Origin: a virus
Reading direction: 5' to 3' (one strand)
IMG/VR virus record: IMGVR_UViG_3300044630_001752
Span: 1 to 23,923 of that record
DNA: 23,923 bases
The notes beneath the pieces were generated by a model that saw only the letters and a program-made list of their open reading frames with translations, searched no databases and was not told the origin of the DNA. Every line of letters begins with the position of its first letter. The first letter of the stretch is position 1. The translations under genes and the position numbers were made by a program. Of the stretch, positions 8,753 through 15,321 are shown one piece after another.

Positions 8753-8995
8753 ATGACCACAGAAATGCTATGGAGCGCGGGCCTGTCAGCCATCCTCGCC
8801 CTCGTGGGCTGGATTCTAAAAGGCCATTCCGACGAGGTGCAGCGACTGCAAATCCTGCTCAATCGCACCCGCGAGGACATGGCGCGGGAGTACGTCACCA
8901 AGACCGACGTGCAGGCCAGTATCAACATGCTGATCGCCCGGATCGACAACCTCGACCACAAGATTGACGCCCTCCTGCGGAGCCTCGCCAAATGA
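8753..8995 (+). CDS. TM plus coiled-coil protein, candidate i-spanin
   Basis: An 80-residue inner-membrane protein. One N-terminal membrane segment (residues ~7-23, SAGLSAILALVGWIL) is followed by a charged helix to the C-terminus with heptad-like Leu/Ile (RLQILL, INMLIARIDNLDHKIDALL). This is the architecture of an i-spanin, the inner-membrane half of the complex that fuses the membranes in the last step of lysis. The stop overlaps the start of a lipoprotein gene by ATGA, which matches the usual Rz/Rz1-like pairing. It is short for an i-spanin, and the topology is assumed. A holin accessory role is the main alternative. Confidence 0.65.
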   Translation: MTTEMLWSAGLSAILALVGWILKGHSDEVQRLQILLNRTREDMAREYVTKTDVQASINMLIARIDNLDHKIDALLRSLAK

Positions 8996-9207
8996 GACTT
9001 GCCCTTGTCCTCTTGGTCGCTGGCTGCGGCCCTGTTACTGTGTCCTCGGTGGCCTACACCACTGCCTGCCCGAAAGGTGACCGACAGTGCGAGATTCGTC
9101 AGAACGCGGAAACTCTTTACTACATGGCCATGCCAGACGCGGCAAACGCACTTCTTTGCTCTGGCGACACGCGGGACGTTATGGGAGCCTTGTGCTCTGT
9201 CTACTGA
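8992..9207 (+). CDS. Small lipoprotein, candidate o-spanin
   Basis: A 71-residue predicted lipoprotein. It has a very short signal (MRLALVLLVAGC) with lipobox VAGC, so Cys12 would be lipidated. The mature part is about 60 residues and contains further Cys residues. It starts inside the stop of the TM/coiled-coil gene (ATGA) and would sit on the inner face of the outer membrane, as an Rz1-like o-spanin does. It lacks the Pro-rich composition typical of many Rz1 proteins, so the role rests on gene pairing and lipobox. An alternative + frame over the same DNA (8999-9223) lacks these signals. Confidence 0.65.
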   Translation: MRLALVLLVAGCGPVTVSSVAYTTACPKGDRQCEIRQNAETLYYMAMPDAANALLCSGDTRDVMGALCSVY

Positions 9208-9866
9208 CAGCAAGCATCGCTGACGCTCAAGTCACGGGCGATCTTAACACCAACTCCGGCAACACCAACTCCACCATCGGCTCAAACAACAACGACAGCA
9301 CCACCAACTACAATGGTGCTGGGTCTGCGCCGTTCTCGACCCCCGTGCCGACAGCCGCAGCGCCGACAGTCATGGGCGGCGGTGGCAACGATAGCTGCCT
9401 CATCCCGTACCAGCAGGCGTTTCAGGTCAGCATCTTCGGTCGCGCTGAGGGAAAGATGGAACAAGACCCAGAGTGCAACCGCCGCAAGGATGCCCGCCTT
9501 TTGGGCACACCACAGGAAAGCGGGGGTCTTGGCCTGCAGGTCTCAGGCATCGCCGTCATGTGCGACAGCCCAGAAATCTTCAAAGCTATGGCCTTGGCGT
9601 CGACGCCATGCCCGATCTACTCCATCGCCACGGGCAAGTTGCTGGTCGGTCGGGAGGGGTATCTCGCAATGCGTGACGACCCCTATAGTTATGTGGTAGG
9701 ATACGCGGAAGATCAGGCGTTCTGGGACGCCTTCCTACTCATGAACGAGGAGTTGCCAGATGTCGTTGCTGAAGAAAACAGTGGTCCTACTCTTTCTGAG
9801 CGTTTCCGCCGCACACGCCGATCCGACGATGACAAGCCTGCAAGGGTCGGCACAGACAATCCTTGA
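9192..9866 (+). CDS. Secreted Asn-rich protein with conserved-Cys domain
   Basis: Counting from the GTG at 9192, this is a 224-residue protein. It starts with a short hydrophobic signal (VLCLLTASIADA, cleavage before QVTG). A low-complexity Asn/Thr/Ser stalk follows (~15-45), then a Pro/Ala linker. The domain at ~65-152 has Cys69, Cys95, Cys124 and Cys140 in the contexts NDSCLI, PECNRRKDAR, AVMCDSPEIF and STPCPI. I recall the same pattern in uncharacterised marine phage proteins. Start choice is uncertain: GTG 9192 has GGGAG 4 nt upstream, TTG 9156 would give a better basic n-region, and GTG 9087 is possible but extends deep into the lipoprotein gene. The last 107 nt overlap the next gene in another frame. 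Function unknown; likely periplasmic or surface. Confidence 0.7.
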   Translation: MLCLLTASIADAQVTGDLNTNSGNTNSTIGSNNNDSTTNYNGAGSAPFSTPVPTAAAPTVMGGGGNDSCLIPYQQAFQVSIFGRAEGKMEQDPECNRRKDARLLGTPQESGGLGLQVSGIAVMCDSPEIFKAMALASTPCPIYSIATGKLLVGREGYLAMRDDPYSYVVGYAEDQAFWDAFLLMNEELPDVVAEENSGPTLSERFRRTRRSDDDKPARVGTDNP

Positions 9867-10509
9867 CCAGCTTGCCGCATCGCAGAGCCTGACGGCTGGT
9901 GCGATCTACAGCGCCAGCAACGGCGACATCCTCGCGCCGGGTGTCATGCAGGACGCCATCATCACCGAGCAGATGCGGCTGGATTACAACGCTGACGTTC
10001 AGGGGGTGATCGACGCGACGTACTACAACGCCGAGATGCTGTTTCAGGATCAATACGCCGCAACAATGGTCAATCTCGATTCGGCTGTCGATAACCTCGT
10101 TGCCGCGACTGCGGTTCTAGCCGAGGTGCAGGCGGTGGCGAACATGGCTGCCAACGCCGACACGGTCACTGAGCAGCTTGCTGTGCAGGCCGTCCTGTCC
10201 AACAATGACATGACCGTCACGGCTGCCGACGTGAGCAACTACAACAACGCTCTGGGCGCTGTGCAGTCCTATGCGCGCGATGCTGGTGCCTTCTTGGCCG
10301 CGTCTCGCAGCTCAACCATGACCGGGACTGTCGATGCCTACGCCTCCAACAGCGGCACCAGCCTCTACGGCGCAACGGTGGCCTACAGCGCCACGGCTGA
10401 CCTCATGAACATCTCTGCCGCCAACGCCTTCGGCATCGGCCTGCAAGGCTTGCTTGCTGCGGACACTGTGACGCTGGCCGATGTATACGCTGCTGGGTAT
10501 GGTTCGTGA
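9760..10509 (+). CDS. Secreted Ala-rich helical protein, unknown function
   Basis: A 249-residue protein with a clear signal peptide (basic KK at 5-6, hydrophobic TVVLLFLSVSAAHA, cleavage before DP). The mature part is helical, rich in Ala, Asn, Val and Thr, with repeated motifs such as VQAVANMAANADTVTEQLAV and no Cys. GAGGAG upstream of the ATG gives good initiation even though the start is 107 nt inside the preceding gene. The stop overlaps the next gene's GTG start. I cannot name a family. Export to the periplasm and position among envelope genes suggest an envelope role, perhaps lysis timing or exclusion (inference). Confidence 0.75.
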   Translation: MSLLKKTVVLLFLSVSAAHADPTMTSLQGSAQTILDQLAASQSLTAGAIYSASNGDILAPGVMQDAIITEQMRLDYNADVQGVIDATYYNAEMLFQDQYAATMVNLDSAVDNLVAATAVLAEVQAVANMAANADTVTEQLAVQAVLSNNDMTVTAADVSNYNNALGAVQSYARDAGAFLAASRSSTMTGTVDAYASNSGTSLYGATVAYSATADLMNISAANAFGIGLQGLLAADTVTLADVYAAGYGS

Positions 10510-10937
10510 GCGAAGAAGCTGAAACCAACGGCCTGCGGATCGCTGGCTTTGACGTAAAGGGGTGGTGGCTTGCCGCCGCCCTGCCTGTCTTGTCCGGGGT
10601 CAGCGGCACGATCTACTATGCCTACGATGTGGTGAACCGCTTCTGGGCTGTCGAGGAGAGCGTGGATGGGGTCTTGGGTGTCGAGAGCCGCGTCCAGACC
10701 CTCGAGCAGGCGATACAGGACAATGACGTTCGAGGGCTTGCCCCGAAGCTCAGCGCGATCAGCACCCAGATGGGCACGATCTTGGAGCAACAAAAGGAGC
10801 TCATGGACCTTCGGTCGATGGTAGAGAAGTCGGACAGCGTGACCAGCAACCTTCAAGGGAAGCTGGAGAAGTACGACGCCGAGATTGAGGACCTATGGAA
10901 AGCTATGGATGATCTCATAAGGAATCCCATGCAATGA
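10506..10937 (+). CDS. Inner-membrane coiled-coil protein
   Basis: A 143-residue protein. After a short hydrophilic N-terminus it has one membrane segment (residues ~20-40, WWLAAALPVLSGVSGTIYYAY). A long amphipathic helix follows (~48-135) with heptad-like spacing (VQTLEQAIQ, IGTILEQQKELMDLRSM, LQGKLEKYDAEIEDLWKAM). The start is GTG inside the preceding stop (GTGA). It resembles the gene at 8753 in layout but is longer, so it could be the true i-spanin or a second scaffold protein. No enzyme motif is seen. Confidence 0.72.
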   Translation: MSEEAETNGLRIAGFDVKGWWLAAALPVLSGVSGTIYYAYDVVNRFWAVEESVDGVLGVESRVQTLEQAIQDNDVRGLAPKLSAISTQMGTILEQQKELMDLRSMVEKSDSVTSNLQGKLEKYDAEIEDLWKAMDDLIRNPMQ

Positions 10938-11125
10938 TGAAGATGGAAGCCTTAGTCTGGGGGGCGTTTCTCGCCGCCGTCGCCGCGATCTTCTGGGTCA
11001 GCGGTGATGGCTTTTACCGCTACCCCTGCCAAGACCCCGCGAACTGGGCTGCGCTTGAGTGCACCCCTCCCATTTGCCTTCGCACTGGCATGTGCGCCAC
11101 CGACCTGACAGGAGACTCGCAATGA
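10934..11125 (+). CDS. One-TM miniprotein with four-Cys periplasmic tail
   Basis: A 63-residue protein. A membrane segment (~7-22) leads into GFYRYPCQDPANW and then ECTPPICLRTGMC, giving Cys32, Cys43, Cys48 and Cys54. I recall the YPCQDP..W....C.PP.C spacing from small genes in several marine phages, where it has no assigned role. It starts in the stop of the preceding gene (ATGA) and its own stop holds the next ATG. Two disulfides in the periplasm are plausible (inference). Confidence 0.68.
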   Translation: MMKMEALVWGAFLAAVAAIFWVSGDGFYRYPCQDPANWAALECTPPICLRTGMCATDLTGDSQ

Positions 11126-11403
11126 GCAAGAACAACCCGGAAATGATGGAGGCCAAGCTGCGGTACTTCATCGGCTGCGCCTTGGTGGTAATCTTGGCTG
11201 GCACCATCTTCACCATCCTCTACTCGCTGGTCTTCGTGACCCAGCCCCTTGGAGAGTCGAGCGAGAACGACCGCAAGTTCTTCGAGCTGCTTACTCCCAT
11301 CGCCTCGTTCATCGTGGGCGCTCTTGGCGGCGTGATGGCGGCGGGCAACAACCGCAACAAGGGTGGCAACGATGAGCCGCCGACACAGGAGTACACCGAG
11401 TGA
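11122..11403 (+). CDS. Two-TM holin-like protein
   Basis: This 93-residue protein has two predicted membrane helices, ~15-39 (FIGCALVVILAGTIFTILYSLVF) and ~55-75 (ELLTPIASFIVGALGGVMAA), with a charged loop between them (GESSENDRK). The C-terminal tail is hydrophilic. Size and topology fit a class II holin, which would release or activate the endolysin. I chose the ATG at 11122 because it overlaps the preceding stop (ATGA); a longer frame from 11059 would run far into the upstream gene. The endolysin lies four genes downstream. Holins cannot be proved by sequence, so this is architecture-based. Confidence 0.65.
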   Translation: MSKNNPEMMEAKLRYFIGCALVVILAGTIFTILYSLVFVTQPLGESSENDRKFFELLTPIASFIVGALGGVMAAGNNRNKGGNDEPPTQEYTE

Positions 11404-11639
11404 TGGATTTTGGAGACGCACTCCGCGCCCTCAAGCAGGGTAAGCGCCTTTCGCGCACTGGATGGAACGGCAGGGGCCTGTGGCTGGAGCTGCAGGTGCC
11501 TGACGCAGGCAGTAAGATGACGCTGCCCTACGTTTACTTGAACTACCCCGACAACGCCCAGAACACTCCGGGCGCTCGGGTTCCGTGGCTTGCCAGCCAG
11601 ACGGATATGCTGGCCGAAGATTGGGGGATTGCAGAATGA
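11400..11639 (+). CDS. DUF2829 protein, Tad2-like (Thoeris anti-defence) candidate
   Basis: A 79-residue protein that matches the DUF2829 pattern: FGDALRALKQGKRLSRTGWNGRG at residues 4-26 and PWLASQTDMLAEDW at 62-75. Known members include Tad2, a small phage protein that binds the cyclic ADP-ribose-type signal of Thoeris TIR defence and so blocks cell suicide; some homologues also bind cyclic dinucleotides. Length and both conserved blocks agree. The middle insert (VPDAGSKMTLPYVYLNYPDNAQNTPGAR) is specific to this copy. It starts inside the preceding stop and overlaps the next gene by ATGA. Family membership is strong; sequestering activity in this copy is inferred. Confidence 0.8.
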   Translation: MMDFGDALRALKQGKRLSRTGWNGRGLWLELQVPDAGSKMTLPYVYLNYPDNAQNTPGARVPWLASQTDMLAEDWGIAE

Positions 11640-11863
11640 TCGGACGCATCGTTGGGATGCTTGTTGGCCGCAAGCTCAAAGAGAAGGCCGTTGACGCAGT
11701 GCTGGACAAGGTGAACCTGCCTGATCCGGTCGAAGGTGCCATCAAGATCGCCGCCACGGGCAACGTGGGCGACCTGCTTGGCGGCATGGGCAAGGACATG
11801 GCGCAGGAGGCTGTGCTGGGCGCTGTCACCAAGAAGGTGCCGACCAAGAGACCAAAGAAATGA
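11636..11863 (+). CDS. Small basic protein of unknown function
   Basis: This 75-residue protein starts with a short hydrophobic, Gly-containing helix (MIGRIVGMLVG). Helical segments with Lys follow, then a Gly-rich loop (GDLLGGMGKD), and it ends VTKKVPTKRPKK. The start at 11636 is preferred over 11585 because of the ATGA overlap with the DUF2829 gene. The basic tail could bind nucleic acid or membrane phosphates. I recognise no family. Confidence 0.62.
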   Translation: MIGRIVGMLVGRKLKEKAVDAVLDKVNLPDPVEGAIKIAATGNVGDLLGGMGKDMAQEAVLGAVTKKVPTKRPKK

Positions 11864-12267
11864 GGTGGATCGTTGCCCTGCTCCTGTCCACGACCTGCGC
11901 GACCGCCACACCCTATGAGATCACCCGCGTGATTGATGGCGATACGCTCGAGATCGCGGTGGACTTCCTCCCAGAGCCTCTGCCGCCGAAGCTGTCGATC
12001 CGGGTGATGGGTGTGGATACACCAGAGAAGGCACCGCGCGCCCAGTGTGATGCCGAGGCGGCTTTGGCGAAGAAGGCCAGCGCCTTCACCAAGAACGCGG
12101 TTGCCAACGCCCTCGAGGTCGATGTCGTCATCCTCAAGTGGGACAAGTACGGGGGTAGGGTTCTGGGTGAGGTCTATCTGGACCACCAGAGCCTTGCGGA
12201 AAGTCTGATCTCAGCGGGCCTAGCCCGCCCATACAAAGGCGAGGCCAAGTCCTCGTGGTGCGAATAG
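11860..12267 (+). CDS. Secreted staphylococcal-nuclease-like (thermonuclease) protein
   Basis: A 135-residue member of the SNase family, calcium-dependent enzymes that cut DNA and RNA. A signal peptide (residues 1-16, MRWIVALLLSTTCATA) sends it to the periplasm. The expected motifs are present: VIDGDT (D26), RVMGVDTPE with R48, D53, T54 and E56 in the spacing of Staphylococcus nuclease R35, D40, T41 and E43, and YGGRVLGEV with R100 matching R87. LISAGLARPY closes the domain. All catalytic residues are kept, so it should be active. It starts in the preceding stop and the endolysin follows 10 nt later. Possible roles are degrading host DNA at lysis or destroying competing phage DNA in the periplasm (inference). 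Confidence 0.85.
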   Translation: MRWIVALLLSTTCATATPYEITRVIDGDTLEIAVDFLPEPLPPKLSIRVMGVDTPEKAPRAQCDAEAALAKKASAFTKNAVANALEVDVVILKWDKYGGRVLGEVYLDHQSLAESLISAGLARPYKGEAKSSWCE

Positions 12268-12277
12268 GAGCCCATAG

Positions 12278-13138
12278 ATGAGCCTGATTACTGAAGCCCA
12301 ACTGGCCGTGATGCTGCCGACCAACAAGGAGGTCGGGGAGTGGTGCGCGGCCCTCAATGAGATGCTGCCCAAGTACGGCATCACCACCGACAAGCGCATC
12401 GCTGGCTTCATCAGCCAGTGCGCCCACGAAAGCATGGACTTCCGGGTGCTGGAGGAGAATCTGAACTACAAGGAGGCAACTCTCCTGAAGGTCTTCCCAC
12501 GCTACTTTGGCCCCGGCAAAGAGAACGCCGCCGAGTATGCTGGCAATCCGCAAAAGATCGCCAACTATGTGTACATGGACAAGAACCGCTCCAAGGGCGG
12601 CGCTTTGGGCAATGTGAAGGAAAATGACGGTTTCGCCATGAGAGGCAAAGGTCTGAAGCAAGTCACGGGCCGTGCGAACCATGAAGCATTTGGCAAGACA
12701 GTCGGCATGACTGCCGAGGAAGCCGCCGAGTATCTGATGACCAAGAAGGGCGCGCTTGAGAGCGCACTGTGGTTCTGGGGCAGCCGCAACCTGAACGAGG
12801 TCGCAGACACTGGCGACGTGGCCCGTCTGACAAAGATCATCAATGGCGGTGACATCGGCCTCGCAGACCGTCAGGCCCGCTATTCTAAGGCCATGTCTGC
12901 ATTGGGTGGTACTACCCCTGCCCAAACTCAAGGTGCCGCTCCTGCGACGGCTGTTGGGGCTCTACGCAAGGGCTCCAAGGGTGAGGAGGTCAAGAGGATG
13001 CAGGCGGCTCTCGGGATTGGCGCTGATGGCGACTTTGGTCCGGGCACCGAGGCTGCGCTCAAGAAGTGGCAGGCTGCAAATGGCTTGACCGCTGATGGCG
13101 TAGCTGGCCCGAAGACGTTGGCTAATCTTCTCGGGTGA
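12278..13138 (+). CDS. Endolysin: GH19 catalytic domain plus peptidoglycan-binding domain
   Basis: A 286-residue lysis enzyme expected to cut the peptidoglycan glycan strand. The N-terminal ~205 residues are GH19 (chitinase/muramidase type): FISQCAHES with likely acid E51, EENLNY with E59/E60 as second acidic candidates, then YFGPGKENAAEYAGNPQKIA, RGKGLKQVTGRANHEAF and ALWFW. An Ala/Thr/Pro/Gln linker (~207-226) leads to a PG_binding_1 domain at ~227-286 (LRKGSKGEEVKRMQAALG, DGDFGPGTEAALKKWQ, NGLTADGVAGPKT). There is no signal peptide, so export would rely on the holin-like gene product. AGGAG overlaps the upstream stop. Confidence 0.93.
   Translation: MSLITEAQLAVMLPTNKEVGEWCAALNEMLPKYGITTDKRIAGFISQCAHESMDFRVLEENLNYKEATLLKVFPRYFGPGKENAAEYAGNPQKIANYVYMDKNRSKGGALGNVKENDGFAMRGKGLKQVTGRANHEAFGKTVGMTAEEAAEYLMTKKGALESALWFWGSRNLNEVADTGDVARLTKIINGGDIGLADRQARYSKAMSALGGTTPAQTQGAAPATAVGALRKGSKGEEVKRMQAALGIGADGDFGPGTEAALKKWQAANGLTADGVAGPKTLANLLG
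13108..13135 (+). terminator. Hairpin at the end of the endolysin gene, weak terminator candidate
   Basis: CCCGAAGA (13108-13115) pairs with TCTT plus CGGG (13126-13129, 13132-13135), leaving a 2-nt bulge and a 10-nt loop. It ends right before the TGA stop. No U-tract follows, so termination, if any, is weak or factor-dependent; it may instead protect the 3' end of the island mRNA. Confidence 0.3.
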
Positions 13139-13146
13139 TGTAGTAT
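13118..13146 (+). promoter_or_regulatory. Candidate promoter before the tail protein gene
   Basis: TTGGCT at 13118-13123 (4 of 6 to TTGACA) lies 17 nt before TAGTAT at 13141-13146 (4 of 6 to TATAAT). AGGAG then precedes the ATG at 13168. The -35 box would lie in the loop of the preceding hairpin. Only a weak consensus match supports this. Confidence 0.3.
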
Positions 13147-13167
13147 CTCCCACAATAGGAGACCGCC

Positions 13168-15030
13168 ATGGCACTCACGAAGCTCGTATTCCGGCCCGGT
13201 ATCAACCGAGAGACCACTGCCTACGCCAATGAGGGCGGATGGTGGGATGGCAACCTTGTGCGGTTCCGGGCTGGAAAGCCGGAGAGTATCGGCGGCTGGA
13301 CGCGCTACACCCGCTCCCAGATGCTGGGAACGGGTCGCTCTCTCCTGACGTGGACCGCACTTGACGGCACGATCTACACGGGGTGCGGCACCAATCTGAA
13401 GTACTACGTTGTCCGCGGTGGGAGTCTCAGCGACATCACGCCGCTCAGGGAAACAACCACTGCTGGAGCTGTGACATTTGCCGCCACCAACGGCTCATCC
13501 GTTATCACGGTGTCCGACACAAGCAACGGCGTCCTGCTGGGCGACTTCGTCACCTTCTCTGGTGCAGCCTCCCTTGGTGGAAATGTCACCGCTGGCATTC
13601 TCAATGCCGAGCACAGGGTGACGCGAGTTGTCGACGCCAACACCTACGAGATAACGGTGAGCGTGACGGCAAACGCATCAGACAGCGGGAACGGCGGAGC
13701 CTCGGTTGTCGGAGCCTACCAGATCAACATTGGCCTAGACACATCGGTGTTTGGCACCGGCTGGGGTACGGGCCCATGGTCTCGCGGGACTTGGGGCTCT
13801 GGGTCAAGCACGACGGTTGCTGGCGCGCAGCTCCGTATCTGGTCGCAGGACAACTACGGCGAAGACCTCATCATCTGCGTTCAGGATGGTGGAATCTACT
13901 ACTGGGACAAGAGCCTTGGCCTTGCGTCTAGAGCTGTGGCTCTGGAGGACTTGGCCGGAGCTCAGGCTGCGCCCACCATTGCAAAGACCGTCATTGTGTC
14001 GGAGCGCGATAGGCATGTCATCGCCTTTGGCTGCGACCCGGAGGCCACTCCCGGCGTTCAGGACCCGCTTGTCATCCGATTCTCGGACCAAGAGAACCCG
14101 GCTGAGTGGCGCACCCTACCCACTACAACGGCTGGCGAGCTTCGCATCGGCACTGGCTCTGAGATCGTCGGCGCAATCCAGACGAAGCAACAGATCATCA
14201 TTTTCACTGACGTGTCTGTCCACGCCATGCAGTACATTGGCGACCCCTTCACGTTTGGCCTTCAGGAGGTGTCGTCATCCATCTCACTCACCAGCCCGAA
14301 CGCCATGGTGGCGGTGGGTGACGTCGTGTATTGGATGGGGAAGAACGAGTTCTATGCCTACGACGGTGCCGTGGTTCAGATTCCATGTGACGTCAAGGAG
14401 TACGTCTTCTCCGGCATGAACATCCAGCAGCAGCTCAAAATCTACGCTGGACACTCAAGCTCATTCTCTGAGGTGTGGTGGTTCTACCCGAGCTCGAGCA
14501 GTCAGGAGAACGACAGCTACGTGGTGTACAACTACGAGCAGCGCGTCTGGTACTACGGCACCCTGCCGCGCACGTCATGGCAGGACAGGAACGTCCTGTC
14601 GTTCCCTTTGGCAGTATCCCCGGACGGGTACATCTACTACCAAGAGAGCGGCCTGAACGATGGCAGTGCCAACCCCCCAGTGGCGCTTGCCCCGTACATC
14701 GAGTCGAGCGTTGTCGACATGGGCGAGGGTGACCAGTTCATGTTCGCCACCCGGGTCATACCTGACATCACGTTCAGGAACTCCACCAACGACACCCCGA
14801 CCGCCACGCTGACCATCAAGGCGCGCAACTTCCCCGGCGGAGCTTACTTCGCCTCGGACTCAGACCCCATCACCAAGACTGCCTCACTCCCGGTCGAGCA
14901 GTTCACCAACGAGCTCTACGTTCGACTGAGGGGTCGGTCCATGTCGCTGAGGATCGAGTCCAACCAGCTCAACACGGCTTGGCGTCTTGGTGATCCGCGA
15001 CTGGACATGCGTACCGACGGGAGGAAGTAA
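13168..15030 (+). CDS. P22 gp10-like tail/packaged-DNA stabilisation protein
   Basis: A 620-residue virion protein. The start (LVFRPGINRETTAYANEGGWWDGNLVRFR, then KPESIGGWTRY) is the hallmark of a phage family I associate with P22 gp10, a head-to-tail protein that plugs the portal vertex and forms part of the tail channel. Later segments (GCDPEATPGVQDPLVIRFSD, NPAEWRTLPTTTAGELRIG, IIIFTDVSVHAMQYIGDPF, VVYWMGKNEFYAYDG, WWFYPSSSSQENDSYVVYNY) read like repeated beta-propeller blades. It is longer than P22 gp10 because of a beta-rich insert at ~100-200. A tail nozzle or tubular protein is the near alternative. It has its own ribosome-binding site AGGAG. Confidence 0.7.
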   Translation: MALTKLVFRPGINRETTAYANEGGWWDGNLVRFRAGKPESIGGWTRYTRSQMLGTGRSLLTWTALDGTIYTGCGTNLKYYVVRGGSLSDITPLRETTTAGAVTFAATNGSSVITVSDTSNGVLLGDFVTFSGAASLGGNVTAGILNAEHRVTRVVDANTYEITVSVTANASDSGNGGASVVGAYQINIGLDTSVFGTGWGTGPWSRGTWGSGSSTTVAGAQLRIWSQDNYGEDLIICVQDGGIYYWDKSLGLASRAVALEDLAGAQAAPTIAKTVIVSERDRHVIAFGCDPEATPGVQDPLVIRFSDQENPAEWRTLPTTTAGELRIGTGSEIVGAIQTKQQIIIFTDVSVHAMQYIGDPFTFGLQEVSSSISLTSPNAMVAVGDVVYWMGKNEFYAYDGAVVQIPCDVKEYVFSGMNIQQQLKIYAGHSSSFSEVWWFYPSSSSQENDSYVVYNYEQRVWYYGTLPRTSWQDRNVLSFPLAVSPDGYIYYQESGLNDGSANPPVALAPYIESSVVDMGEGDQFMFATRVIPDITFRNSTNDTPTATLTIKARNFPGGAYFASDSDPITKTASLPVEQFTNELYVRLRGRSMSLRIESNQLNTAWRLGDPRLDMRTDGRK

Positions 15031-15281
15031 TGCCCAGCAGCTCACCAGCACCATTCTTCCCGACCCCGCCCGGGGAGTACAACCGTCAGTACATGGCACA
15101 GCTTGTCCGCGCCTTCTCGGTGTTCGTGCAGCAGGTCAACAACCCGGGTGATGCGATCTTCACCACGCTGCGCCTCACGGCCCTGCCCGTGTACGCCAAC
15201 AACGCGGCGGCGGTGGCTGGTGGCCTCATTGATGGAGACGTGTACAAGACGTCTACTGGAGAGCTGAGAATCGTTGTATAG
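15030..15281 (+). CDS. Small virion-cluster protein, unknown function
   Basis: This 83-residue protein starts in the preceding stop (TAATG). The N-terminal third is Pro-rich (SSSPAPFFPTPPGEYN). A short helix follows (QYMAQLVRAFSVFVQQV), and the C-terminus has LPVYANNAAAVAGGLIDGDVYKTSTGELRIVV, a motif I have seen in short phage structural genes without a known role. Translational coupling to the gp10-like protein suggests it acts in the same structure. Confidence 0.7.
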   Translation: MPSSSPAPFFPTPPGEYNRQYMAQLVRAFSVFVQQVNNPGDAIFTTLRLTALPVYANNAAAVAGGLIDGDVYKTSTGELRIVV

Positions 15282-15289
15282 GTGGGCCA

Positions 15290-15311
15290 AGAAAGTTCTA
15301 TGGAACTTTTT
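15290..15311 (+). terminator. A/U-type hairpin in the intergenic gap, weak terminator candidate
   Basis: AAAGTTC (15292-15298) and GAACTTT (15303-15309) form a perfect 7-bp stem with a TATG loop, extendable by a G-U and an A-U pair. The 3' arm ends in a T-run, so a partial U-tract forms within the stem. It lies 8 nt after a stop codon and upstream of a promoter-like site. Confidence 0.4.
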
Positions 15312-15321
15312 CACCCCGTTG

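Noticed and set aside
9087-9191. Upstream extension of the Asn-rich secreted protein to GTG 9087
   Set aside because: It would place about 35 charged residues before the signal peptide and overlap the lipoprotein gene by 121 nt. It is not excluded, since an AAGGTGA precedes it.
8999-9223. Alternative 74-aa + frame over the lipoprotein gene
   Set aside because: The frame from 8992 has a lipobox and an ATGA overlap with the upstream gene; the alternative has neither a clean overlap nor a convincing signal.
11059-11121. Longer N-terminus for the two-TM protein
   Set aside because: The extra residues are His/Pro/Arg-rich and overlap the Cys-rich miniprotein gene; the ATG at 11122 fits the ATGA pattern of the island.
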